Assembly (NCBI RefSeq): GCF_004011505.1
Contig: NZ_SAUN01000001.1
Coordinates: 1,550,001-1,614,000, forward strand
Source of the DNA: Nonomuraea polychroma
GTDB lineage: Bacteria > Actinomycetota > Actinomycetes > Streptosporangiales > Streptosporangiaceae
Direction of reading: 5' to 3'
DNA: 64,000 bases
This document shows positions 1-9,400 of this stretch, in pieces (the stretch's first letter is position 1; the number at the start of each line of letters is the position of its first letter). The position numbers and the translations under genes were made by a program. The notes below the pieces were generated by a model. It was not told the DNA's origin and made no database searches. It was given only the letters and a program-made list of their open reading frames with translations.

Positions 1-174
1 CAGCTCAACCCGCCAAGCGTGACGTCCACGGCGAGCGGCACCGGGCCGAGATCCGCTCACGGCCGGTGGCTCGACACGGGCACCACGGACGCTGTCTCGT
101 AGCGCGATCCGCCTCTGGTCTCGTCGCGGCTTCTGCGGGACAGTAGAGCAAGATCGGCTTTTGAGGAGGCGGCA

Positions 175-1212
175 GTGCGGCTCGGATTCAGCATCGGCAC
201 CCTCGGCCCCGTGGCGGCCACCCATGAAGCCCAGCTGACGCTGGTACGCGAGGCGGAGCGGCTCGGATACGACTCGGTGTGGGCGTCGGAGGGGTACGGG
301 GTCGATCCGGCGACCACGCTGGCCTGGCTGGCGGCCGGCACCGAGCGGATCGGCCTGGGCAGCGGCGTGATCCAGGTGACGGGCCGCACCGCGATCTCGG
401 CGGCGATGGCCGCAACCACGATCGACCGAGTGTCGGGCGGCCGGTTCCTGCTCGGGCTGGGCGCGTCCGGCCCGCAGGTGGCCGAGGGATGGCACGGCCA
501 GAGGTACGAGCGGCCGCTGGCCCACCTGCGCGACTACGTGGCCGTGGTGCGTACCGCGCTGGAGGGCCGTCCGGTCGAGCACGCCGGGCCGGAGATCGTG
601 CTGCCGCTGCCGGACAGCCGCGGCAAGGCGCTGAGCATGACGGTCTCGCCGACGCGGCAGCCGCTGCCCATCCACCTGGCGGCCATGGGGCCGAAGGCGG
701 TGGCGCTGGCCGGGGAGATCGCCGACGGGTGGCTGCCGATCCACTTCCCGCCCGAGCACCTCGCCGAGACGATGGAGCACCTGCGGGTCGGGGCGGCCCG
801 GGCCGGGCGGGACGCGGCCCATGTGGAGGTCTCACCGATGGTCATGGCCATGGTGGACGACGACGCCGACTACGCGCGTGACCTGATACGGCCGATGCTG
901 GCGCTCTACCTGGGCGGCATGGGCACCCGGGGGGTCAACTTCTACAACCGGCTCGCGCACCGCCTCGGGTTCGGCCCGGCGGCGGCGCGCGTGCGGGACG
1001 CCTACTTCGACGGCGACCTGGGCGAGGCGATGGAGGAGGTGTCCGACGACCTGGTCGACGCCCTGGCCCTGTGCGGCACCCCCGCGCGGGTGCGCGAGCG
1101 GCTGGAGGCCTACCGCAAGGCAGGCGCGACCAGGGTGATCGTCGGCCTGAACGCGCCCACTGTGGAGGACCGCGCGGAGCAACTCGGCTGGCTGGCCGAG
1201 CTCAACTCGTGA
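175..1212 (+). CDS. LLM-class F420-dependent oxidoreductase
   Basis: A 345-residue protein of the luciferase-like monooxygenase superfamily, a single TIM barrel usually using F420H2 (sometimes FMN) to reduce or oxidise small substrates. The N-terminus has the strand-1 pattern of the family (RLGFSIGTLGP) followed by YDSVWASEG, then TERIGLGSGV and GGRFLLGLGASGPQV, which are the characteristic core strands. The length is normal. The GTG start is chosen because AGGAGG lies 6-11 bases upstream (about 164-169). It converges on the MFS exporter gene and is separated from it by a hairpin terminator, so it is probably not in the NRPS operon. Whether it acts on the peptide product is unknown. Cofactor choice is inferred from the family. 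Confidence 0.88.
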   Translation: MRLGFSIGTLGPVAATHEAQLTLVREAERLGYDSVWASEGYGVDPATTLAWLAAGTERIGLGSGVIQVTGRTAISAAMAATTIDRVSGGRFLLGLGASGPQVAEGWHGQRYERPLAHLRDYVAVVRTALEGRPVEHAGPEIVLPLPDSRGKALSMTVSPTRQPLPIHLAAMGPKAVALAGEIADGWLPIHFPPEHLAETMEHLRVGAARAGRDAAHVEVSPMVMAMVDDDADYARDLIRPMLALYLGGMGTRGVNFYNRLAHRLGFGPAAARVRDAYFDGDLGEAMEEVSDDLVDALALCGTPARVRERLEAYRKAGATRVIVGLNAPTVEDRAEQLGWLAELNS

Positions 1213-1220
1213 GCCTGCGC

Positions 1221-1261
1221 CCGGCCGGGCTCAGCTCCTGAAGGAGCCTCCGCCCGGCCGG
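1221..1261. terminator. bidirectional hairpin terminator
   Basis: A long inverted repeat: CCGGCCGGGC (1221-1230) pairs with GCCCGGCCGG (1252-1261), and an inner GCTCC-TGAA-GGAGC hairpin (1234-1247) extends it. It sits between two convergent genes (the LLM oxidoreductase and the MFS exporter), where a shared terminator is expected. There is no T-tract, as is common in high-GC actinomycetes. Confidence 0.7.
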
Positions 1262-1267
1262 TCCGGC

Positions 1268-2536
1268 TCAGGTCGTGACCGGCGCCTGGGGCATTTCACG
1301 CATCCGAGGGATCGGTGACAACGCCAGCACGATCATCGGTACGACCGCGCCGATCACCGCCGCGACCAGGACCACCGGCCGCATGCCCACGGCCTCGCCG
1401 AGCAGCCCGGCCAGCAGGGCGCCGAGCGGCGCGGGCACCAGCCCCATCGCCCAGATGGTGGCGATGACCCGGCCGACGAGCTCGCGAGGCGTCGCCGACT
1501 GCAGCACGGTGATGTTGTTGACCACGAACACCTGCGTGCACAGGCCGACCAGCAGCTGCGAGAAGGCCAGCACGCCGATCGCCAGCCAGAGCGGCCCGCC
1601 GGCCAGCGGCACCAGGATGAGCGCGCTGTTGCCGATGACCGTGGACCAGAACATGGTGGGCCCCGGTCCCACCCCCTTCATGAGCCGCACCGACAGCCAC
1701 GCGCCGGTCACGGCGCCGACCCCGCCGACCGCGAGCACCGCTCCGACCCAGCCGGCCGGCACGCCGGCGCCGTCGATGACGTACGGGATGTAGAGGGTCT
1801 GCAGGATGCCGATGTCGAAGAAGGAGTAGACGGCGCTGGCGATGGCCAGCGGGCGGACGACCGGGTGGGACATCACCCAGCCGAAGCCCGCGCGGATGGC
1901 CGCGATCATGGTGCCGCCGCTGTCGGGCGGCGGCGGGTCCTCGCGCTTGCGGATGGAGATCAGGCAGAGCGCCGACAGCACGTAGCTGATCGCGTCCACC
2001 AGGATGACCAGCGGCGCCGAGCGGGTGGCGATGAGGATCCCGGCCAGGCTGGGCCCGACCGCCTTGGAGACCGAGTCGCTGAGCTGCAGCTTGCTGTTGC
2101 CGTCACCGAGGTGCTCGGGGGCCACCAGCACCGGCAGGTACGACCGGTAGGCGATCTCGAACAGCACCCCGAAGACACCCATCACGAACACGACCGCGTA
2201 CAGCCACCACAGCGTCAGCATGTCCATGACGAACAGCAGCGGCACGGTGGCCAGCATGAACGCGCGGATGACGTCGCTCCAGATGAGTACGGGCCGGCGC
2301 CGCATCCGGTCCACCCAGACGCCCACGACGAAGAACAGCACCATGGGCAGCCTGGACAGCGCGCCGAGCACCCCCATCTCGGCGACGGAGGCGTTCAGCC
2401 ACAGATAGGCGACGATCGGCATGGCGAGCACGGTCACCTGGGAGCCGACCAGTGACAGGCTCTCGCCACTCCACAGCTTGAGGAAGTCGCGGTTCTTCCA
2501 CAGCGTGGGAGGCTCAGTCGTGGGGGGTGAGGCCAT
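1268..2536 (-). CDS. MFS efflux transporter, last gene of the NRPS-PKS operon
   Basis: A 422-residue major facilitator with about 12 hydrophobic segments. It starts FLKLWSGESLSLVGSQVT, a pattern typical of the MFS_3 / EntS-like drug and siderophore exporter group, and has the loop motif VWVDRMRRRP between helices 2 and 3. The likely role is export of the assembled peptide and self-protection. The ATG start lies 23 bases inside the end of the terminal NRPS gene and has GAGGAG about 12 bases upstream, so it is translationally coupled to the biosynthetic genes. The cargo is inferred from position only. Confidence 0.85.
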   Translation of the reverse strand: MASPPTTEPPTLWKNRDFLKLWSGESLSLVGSQVTVLAMPIVAYLWLNASVAEMGVLGALSRLPMVLFFVVGVWVDRMRRRPVLIWSDVIRAFMLATVPLLFVMDMLTLWWLYAVVFVMGVFGVLFEIAYRSYLPVLVAPEHLGDGNSKLQLSDSVSKAVGPSLAGILIATRSAPLVILVDAISYVLSALCLISIRKREDPPPPDSGGTMIAAIRAGFGWVMSHPVVRPLAIASAVYSFFDIGILQTLYIPYVIDGAGVPAGWVGAVLAVGGVGAVTGAWLSVRLMKGVGPGPTMFWSTVIGNSALILVPLAGGPLWLAIGVLAFSQLLVGLCTQVFVVNNITVLQSATPRELVGRVIATIWAMGLVPAPLGALLAGLLGEAVGMRPVVLVAAVIGAVVPMIVLALSPIPRMREMPQAPVTT

Positions 2537-5500
2537 GGTCGATGCTGCTCCTCAACTCGGCGGCCGCCAGAGCGACCCGGGGCTCGTACATGACGGTGAA
2601 ACGCTCGCCGTGGATGGGCGAGATGCGCAGGCGGCCGGTGACGACGTTCCGCCAGCCCATGTCGTCGGGCGGGATGCCCTCGGCGGCGGGTGAGAACAGC
2701 AGGACGTCCCCGTCGTACGGGGCGTGCCGGTAGTAGCCGACGGCGTGCGCGTTGGCGCGGAAGACGTCGACGAAACGGCGGGCCTGGCGCAGGTCGGCGG
2801 TGTCGGGCTGCAGCGTGTCGGCGCGGGCCGCGGCGTCGATCACGGCCAGCAGCCGCTCGTCCGGGCTCATCCGGTGCAGGTCGTCCAGGTCGACCTGGAC
2901 CTTGCCGCCGGCCAGGGCGTGGGTGAGCAGGACGGCGTCGTCCTCGAGCGAGGCGCGCAGCACCGGTTCGTTCGCGTCGGAGTAGAACAGGACGACGAGC
3001 GGCACCTCCTCTCCCAGCTCGCGCAGCCGCCGGGCGGTCTCCAGGGCGATGTTGCCGCCGATGCAGTAACCGCCCAGCACGTACGGGCCGTGCGGGCGGA
3101 TCTTGAGCAGGTGGGCGGTGTAGTCGTCCACCATCTCCGCCAGCGTGGCGTGCGGCTCCTCGCCGGGGGCGAGCCCGGCCGCCTGGACGGCGTAGACGGG
3201 CTGGTCGGAGCCGAGATGGCGGGTCAGCGGCAGGTAGCGGAAGACCTGGCCGCCGAGCGCGTGGAACAGGAAGACCGGGTCGCGGTCGCCGGTGGGCCGC
3301 AGAGGCACGATCCGTTGCGGGGCGCCGTCGTTGTCCTGGGGGCGGCGCAGCTCGGCGGCGAGCCGGGCGATGGTCGGCGCGGTGAGCACGGTCGACAGCG
3401 GCACGTCGCGGCCCAGCTCCTTGCGCAGCCGCATGGTGAGGCGCAGGGCCAGCAGGGAGTGGCCGCCGAGGGCGAAGAAGTCGTCGTGCACGCCGACGGC
3501 GTCGACGCCGAGGGTCTCCTCCCACAGTGTGGCGAGTCTGGCCTCGAACGGGTCGCGGGGCGGCAGGTACGGCGCGCGTCCGGCGTCGCCGGGCGCGGGC
3601 AGGGCGGCACGGTCGAGCTTTCCGTTGGCGGTGACGGGCAGCGCGTCCAGCCGTACCCAGGCGGCTGGGACCATGTGGTCGGGCAGCCGCCTGCGCAGTG
3701 CCGGGGCCAGATCGGGCAGGTCGTCGCCCTGGGGGACGACGTAGCCGACGAGCCGTTCGCCGCGCAGCACGACGACGGCGGCGCGGACAGCGGGATCGGC
3801 GGCCAGCAGCGCCTCGATCTCGCCGAGCTCGACCCGCTGGCCGCGGATCTTGACCTGGAAGTCGGTCCTGCCGAGGTACTGGACCTCGCCGGTGGGCAGC
3901 CAGCGGGCCACGTCGCCGGTGCGGTAGAGGCGGGCGCCGGGCGGGCCGTACGGGTCGGGCACGAACCGCTCGGCGGTGAGCTCCGGCCGGTTGACGTAGC
4001 CGCGGGCGAGCTGGACGCCGCCGAGGCAGAGCTCGCCCGGGGTGCCGACGGGGACCCGGTGACCGTCGGCGCCGAGCACCTCCAGGCGGGTGTTGGCGAC
4101 GGGCCGGCCGATGGGAACCAGCCGCTCACCCGGCTCGCAGGGATGCCAGGTGACATCCACGGCGGCCTCCGTCGGGCCGTACAGGTTGTGCAGCTCGGTG
4201 TGCGGGAGGCGGTCGTGGCAGCGGGCGGCGAGTTCGGCGCCGAGCGCCTCGCCGGAGCAGATGACCCGGCGCAGCGCCGGCAGGTCGGGCTCGTCGAGGA
4301 AGAGCTCCAGCATGGACGGCACGAAGTGCATGGTGGTGACGTTGTGGGTGGCGGCGAGGGCAGCCAGGCGGGCGCCGTCGCGGTGGGCGCCGGGTTCGGC
4401 GACCACCATCCCGGCGCCGACCATGAGCGGCCAGAACAGCTCCCACACCGAGACGTCGAACGACAGCGGTGTCTTGTGCAGCACGCGCTCGTCCGCGGTC
4501 AGCCCGAACGCCTCCTGCATCCACCGCAGCCGGTTGACGATCGCCCGGTGGGAGACGCCGACCCCCTTGGGGCGGCCGGTGGAGCCCGAGGTGAAGATCA
4601 CGTACGCCAGCGCGTCGGGATGCACGCGCGGCGGCGAGGCGGTGGCGTCGAGGGTGGTGGCGTCTGGGACCGCGGCTTCGGGGATGGTGGCCTCGGTGAC
4701 CGGGCCGGGGGCGCTGAGAGGCAGGGCGATGCCGTCCGGCAGCACCGCCGCTCCCGCCGGGCCGGTCAGCACCGTGCGCGCCCGCGCGTCCTCGATCATG
4801 TACGCCAGCCGCTCCGGCGGCAGATCGGGCTCCAGCGGCAGGTAGGCGGCCCCGGCACCGAGCACGCCGAGCAGGGCAGGCAGCAGGTCGGGGCCGCGTT
4901 CGAGGCAGACACCGACGACGTCGCCGGGCCGGGTGCCGGCGGCCATCAGCCGGGCGGTGACAGCACCGGCCCGCTGGGTCAGCTCGCGGTAGGTGATCCA
5001 GATCCCGTCGTAGCAGACGGCGGGCGCGGCGGGGGTGCGCGCGGCCTGCTGACCGATCAGGTCGTGCAGCGCCGCGCTCGGGTAGGGCCGGGCCGTGGCG
5101 TTCCAGCCGTCGATCGCGGCGGCGTCGCGAGCCAGGTATGGGTCGGTGGGGCGCGGGTCGGAGGCGGGATCGGCGGCCTGGCGGAGCGCGGTGAGGTAGA
5201 GCTCGCCGATCCGGCCGATCTGGTCGGCACCGAACTGGGCCCGGTCGTAGGTGAGAGTCAGGTCGAAGCCGCCGTGCTCGCGCGAGCGGCTGAACGCGGC
5301 GGCGAACGGCACGTCGGTCTGCTCGAAGAAGTCCTGGCTCACGATCTCGACGCCGGGCAGGCCGCGGTAGACGTGGAAGTCGCGGAAGTCGAACAGCACG
5401 TCCAGCAGCGGGGAACGGCCGGCGGCCCGCTGGATCTCGAACAGCGGATACCGGCGGTGCGGCAGCAGCGCCACCTCCGCCTCGAACACCCTGCGCGCCA

Positions 5501-6443
5501 GCGCCGCCCAGGTCGGAGCGGTCACGTCCAGACGTAGCGGCACGGTGTTCAGGAACAGGCCGAGCACCTCCTCGCCGGCCTCGCTCTCCGGGCGGCTGTG
5601 CGTGACCAGGCCGGTCATCACCTCGCTCTCGCCGGTGACCACGGCGAGCACGCGCAGGTGGGCGGCCAGCAGCAGGGTGCGCAGCGGCACGGCCAACTCC
5701 CTGGCCGCCGCGCTGAGCCGTCCCAGCAGCTCCGCCGCCAGCGGCAACCGCAGCACCTCAGCCCCCGGCTCGCCGTGCTGCCCCGGCAGGCGGGGCAGCC
5801 GGGTGTCGGGGGCGTCGGCGACCTGGGCGTGCCAGAAGTCACGCGTCTCCGGCGTGGCCACTGCGGCGCGCTCCGCGGCCACCAGCCCGCGGAAGGCCGC
5901 GCCGGGAGGGGTGACCGGCAGCCGGGCGCCGGTCAGGTGCCCGTGGTAGCGCCGTAACAGCTCGGTGACCAGGGCCGCCACGCTCCATCCGTCGAGGATG
6001 GCGTGGTGGAAGCTGAGGCTGAACGCGAACAGCTCCCCGGACAGCACGTGCACGTGCGCGCGGGCCAGCGGTGGCGACGCCCAGTCGAACGGCCGCCGCT
6101 TCTCCGCCTCTGACCATTCGGCCAGCCGGCGGGCGGCCGCCGGATCGCCCGAGAGGTCCGTCACCCCCAGCGGCAGCGTGGCCGTACGGTGCACGAGCTG
6201 CAGCGGCTCGCTGAACCCGGTCAGGTCGATCGAGGTGCGCAGGACGGGATGCCGGGCGGTCACCTCGGCCAGCGCCACCTCGAACGCCCCGGCGTCGAAC
6301 CGGCCGCGCAAGGTGATCGTGGTCAGGTCGTGGTAGGTGGGCGCGTCCGGCTCGTACGCGCTGTGGTAGAGCATCCCCGCCTGCAGCGCGGCCAGAGGAT
6401 AGGCGTCCTCCAGGCCGCGCATGGCTCCCGTCGTCACGGTCAT
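2514..6443 (-). CDS. NRPS terminal module C-A(Ser)-T-TE with a Cys-type thioesterase
   Basis: A 1309-residue single-module NRPS. The condensation domain (about residues 10-440) has the canonical HHAILDGWS motif at 146-154. The adenylation domain (about 455-960) carries FDVSVWELF, YVIFTSGSTGRPKG and YGPTEAAVD. Reading the ten pocket residues by alignment to GrsA gives D-V-W-H-I-S-L-V-D-K, the well-known serine code. A carrier domain follows (GGHSLLAL, about 1005-1013), then a type I thioesterase (about 1045-1300). The nucleophile elbow of the thioesterase is GYCIGG, so the nucleophile is Cys1127 (codon TGC, checked on the DNA) instead of Ser, with Asp about 1156 and His1278 completing the triad. 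Its ATGA start overlaps the stop of the upstream NRPS by 4 bases, and GGAAGG lies upstream. It adds the last residue and releases the product. Confidence 0.93.
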   Translation of the reverse strand: MTVTTGAMRGLEDAYPLAALQAGMLYHSAYEPDAPTYHDLTTITLRGRFDAGAFEVALAEVTARHPVLRTSIDLTGFSEPLQLVHRTATLPLGVTDLSGDPAAARRLAEWSEAEKRRPFDWASPPLARAHVHVLSGELFAFSLSFHHAILDGWSVAALVTELLRRYHGHLTGARLPVTPPGAAFRGLVAAERAAVATPETRDFWHAQVADAPDTRLPRLPGQHGEPGAEVLRLPLAAELLGRLSAAARELAVPLRTLLLAAHLRVLAVVTGESEVMTGLVTHSRPESEAGEEVLGLFLNTVPLRLDVTAPTWAALARRVFEAEVALLPHRRYPLFEIQRAAGRSPLLDVLFDFRDFHVYRGLPGVEIVSQDFFEQTDVPFAAAFSRSREHGGFDLTLTYDRAQFGADQIGRIGELYLTALRQAADPASDPRPTDPYLARDAAAIDGWNATARPYPSAALHDLIGQQAARTPAAPAVCYDGIWITYRELTQRAGAVTARLMAAGTRPGDVVGVCLERGPDLLPALLGVLGAGAAYLPLEPDLPPERLAYMIEDARARTVLTGPAGAAVLPDGIALPLSAPGPVTEATIPEAAVPDATTLDATASPPRVHPDALAYVIFTSGSTGRPKGVGVSHRAIVNRLRWMQEAFGLTADERVLHKTPLSFDVSVWELFWPLMVGAGMVVAEPGAHRDGARLAALAATHNVTTMHFVPSMLELFLDEPDLPALRRVICSGEALGAELAARCHDRLPHTELHNLYGPTEAAVDVTWHPCEPGERLVPIGRPVANTRLEVLGADGHRVPVGTPGELCLGGVQLARGYVNRPELTAERFVPDPYGPPGARLYRTGDVARWLPTGEVQYLGRTDFQVKIRGQRVELGEIEALLAADPAVRAAVVVLRGERLVGYVVPQGDDLPDLAPALRRRLPDHMVPAAWVRLDALPVTANGKLDRAALPAPGDAGRAPYLPPRDPFEARLATLWEETLGVDAVGVHDDFFALGGHSLLALRLTMRLRKELGRDVPLSTVLTAPTIARLAAELRRPQDNDGAPQRIVPLRPTGDRDPVFLFHALGGQVFRYLPLTRHLGSDQPVYAVQAAGLAPGEEPHATLAEMVDDYTAHLLKIRPHGPYVLGGYCIGGNIALETARRLRELGEEVPLVVLFYSDANEPVLRASLEDDAVLLTHALAGGKVQVDLDDLHRMSPDERLLAVIDAAARADTLQPDTADLRQARRFVDVFRANAHAVGYYRHAPYDGDVLLFSPAAEGIPPDDMGWRNVVTGRLRISPIHGERFTVMYEPRVALAAAELRSSIDHGLTPHD

Positions 6444-9400
6444 CGCGCCTCGCCTTCCAGCAGTCGTGCCAGGTCCTCGGGATTGAGCAGGCCGAACGGC
6501 GTCTCCGGCGCCTCGGGTGGCTCGGCCGCCGGTGCCGGCAGGAGCCGTCCGGCCAGCTCCCTGACGGTCTGGTGGCGGAAGAGCTGCTCCAGCCTGACCG
6601 CGTAACCGGCCTCACGCAGGCGGGCGACGACCTTGAGGCTGCGGATGGAGTCGCCGCCGACGGCGAAGAAGTTGTCATGGGCCGAGACCCGCTCCAACCC
6701 GAGCACCCCTTGCCAGGCGGCGGCGACGGCCAGCTCGGCCGCCCCCTCGGGCTCGGTGTGTCCGGCGGCCTCGGGGGTCCGCGGGTCGGGGAGGGCGTTC
6801 CTGTCGAGCTTGCCGCTGCGATTGAGGGGCAGCGCGCCGAGCACGGTCCAGATCCTGGGGATCATGTGGTCGGGCAACGTGTCACGCAGCATTCGCTCCC
6901 ACCCGCCCGCAGCTGTGTCAGCCGCGGTGGGTTCGGTGGGGACCACGTAGCCGGCCAGGCGCAGGCCGGCGCCGTCCTCGATGGCGCGGACGGCTGCGGC
7001 GCGGATGCCTGGCAGGGCTGCCAGGGCCGTCTCGATCTCGCCCAGTTCGACCCGCATGCCGCGGATCTTGACCTGGTGGTCGGACCGGCCGAGGTACTCG
7101 ATCTCGCCATCGGGCCGCCATCGGGCCAGGTCGCCGGTGTCGTACAGCCGCCCGCCCGGGGGACCGTACGGGTCGGGGACGAAGCGCTCGGCCGTCAGCG
7201 CGGGACGGGCCGCGTACCCGCGGGCGAGTTGCACGCCGCCGATCCACAGGTGGCCCGGCACTCCGAGGGGGACGCGGTTCATCCGGTCGTCGAGGATCTC
7301 CAGCCGGGTGTTCGCCACCGGCCGCCCGATCGGGATCGTGCCCTCACCGGCCCGGCACGCGTGCCACGAGACGTCCACCGCCGCCTCAGTCGGCCCGTAC
7401 AGGTTGTGCAGGCCCGCCCCGGGAAGCGCGGCGGCGAACCGTGCGGCCAGGTCGGCGCCGAGCGCCTCCCCCGAGCAGACCACGGTACGGAGCGCACCGA
7501 GCCGCGCGCCCAGCCCGGGCTCCGCCAGGAAGGCGTCGAGCATGGACGGTACGAAGTGCACGGTGGTGACCGACTCGCTCTCCAACAGGCAGGCCAGGTG
7601 AGCGGGGTCGGCGTGCCCGCCGTGCCGGGCGACGACCAGCCCGGCCCCGGTCATCAGCGGCCAGAACAGCTCCCACACCGACACGTCGAACGAGAACGGC
7701 GTCTTGTGCAGCACCCGGTCGTCCCCGGTCAGCCGGAAGGCGTCCTGCATCCAGTGCAGCCGGTTCACGATCGCCCGGTGCGAGATTCCGACGCCCTTGG
7801 GCCGGCCGGTGGAACCCGAGGTGAAGATCACGTACGCGAGCGAGTCGGGGTGCGGCCGGATCCCGAGCGGCCCGCCGTCCTCGGCGGCGACGGCCTCGGC
7901 ATCGCGGTCGAGCAGCACCGTCGCGACGCCGGTCCGGGTGGCCGCGATCTGGGCGGCGTCGGTGGTGTGTGTGCCTGCTGGGCGTGGTAGCCGGTGGGCG
8001 AAGCGTTCGACTGAGATGGCCAGCCGGGCGCCCGCGTCGGTCATCATGCCCGCCAGTCGCTCGGCCGGGTGGTCGGGCTCCAGTGGCAGGTAGGCCGCGC
8101 CGGTGGCGACGACCGCGTGTACGGCGATGACCAGGTCCGCCCCTCGCTCCAGGCACACCCCGACGACGTGGCCGGGGCCGGACCCGAGCGCGCGCAGTCG
8201 CCTGGCCAGGCGGTTCACCCGGTCGGCGAACTCCGCATAGGTGAGCCAGGCCCGGGTCCCCGCCGGGGTCTCGAAACCCAGCGCGGGCGCGTGTGGGGTA
8301 CGGGCGGCCTGCTCGGCCACCAGCGCGGGCAGAGTGCCGTTCGCGGCGGGCGCGCCCGTGTCGTTGGCCCGGTGGATGGTGTCCAGCTCGGCCGGGGTGA
8401 GGAGGGGCAGGTCGGCGACCGGCCGCTCCGGCTCGGCCACCGCGGCCGCCAGGAACGCCCGGAAGTGGTCGGCGAAGCGCTCCATCCGGTCGTGCTCGAA
8501 CAGGTCCTTCGCGTAGTGCAGCACTCCCGTGAGCCGGTCGCCGGCCTCCTCGATCACCAGGTGCAGGTCAGCCTGCGTCACCCTCGGGTCGATGTCGAGG
8601 GTGCGCAGGGCGATCCCCGCCACGTCCGGCGGCGCAGGCGGCACGTTCTGGTAGGCGAGCATCACCTGGAACAGCGGGTTGCGGGCCAGGTCACGCTCCT
8701 CGGCCAACTCCTGTACCAGCACCTCGAACGGCAGCTCGGCGTGGTCGTGCCCGTCCAGTACGCGTTCGCGGGTGCGCGACAGCAGTTCGGCGAAGGTCGG
8801 CTCGCCGGACAGGTCGCCGCGCAGCACGAGCGTGTTCAGGAAGAGCCCGGCCATCTCCTCCACGTCCGGGTGGGCCCGGCCGGAGACCGGAGTGCCGACG
8901 GGGATGTCGGTACGTCCCGTGTACCTGGCCAGCACCGCCTGGAACGCGGCCAGCAGCACCATGAACGGCGTCACCTGCCGTTCGCGTGCGAGGGCCTGCA
9001 CCGCCGCCACCGTCCCGGCGTCGATCGGGAACGTCAGCCGCCGCCCTGCCATGCTCGCCGGCCCCTGACGGTGCCGGTCCGCGGGCAGGTCCAGGGTGGC
9101 GGGCAGGTCGGCGAGCGTGTCCTTCCAGTACGCCAGGTCGGCCGCCCGCTCGGAGACCCGCGCCCGATGCCAGGCGGCGAAGTCCCGGTAGCCGGCGGTG
9201 AGCGTGGGCAACTCGGCCGGGGTGCCGGTGACCCGTGCCCGGTAGAGCTCCATCAGGTCGCGCAGCAGGATCGACAGGCTCCACCGGTCGGCGACGACGT
9301 GGTGCAGGGTGAGGTACAGCTCGTGCTCCGCCGCGCCGCACCGTACCAGGGCAGCCCGTGCCAGCGGCCCGGCCGCCAGGTCGAACCGGTGCCGCGCCTC

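Noticed and set aside
1..174. An open plus-strand frame at the left edge (to about 114)
   Set aside because: Too short and without recognisable protein features to call a gene end.
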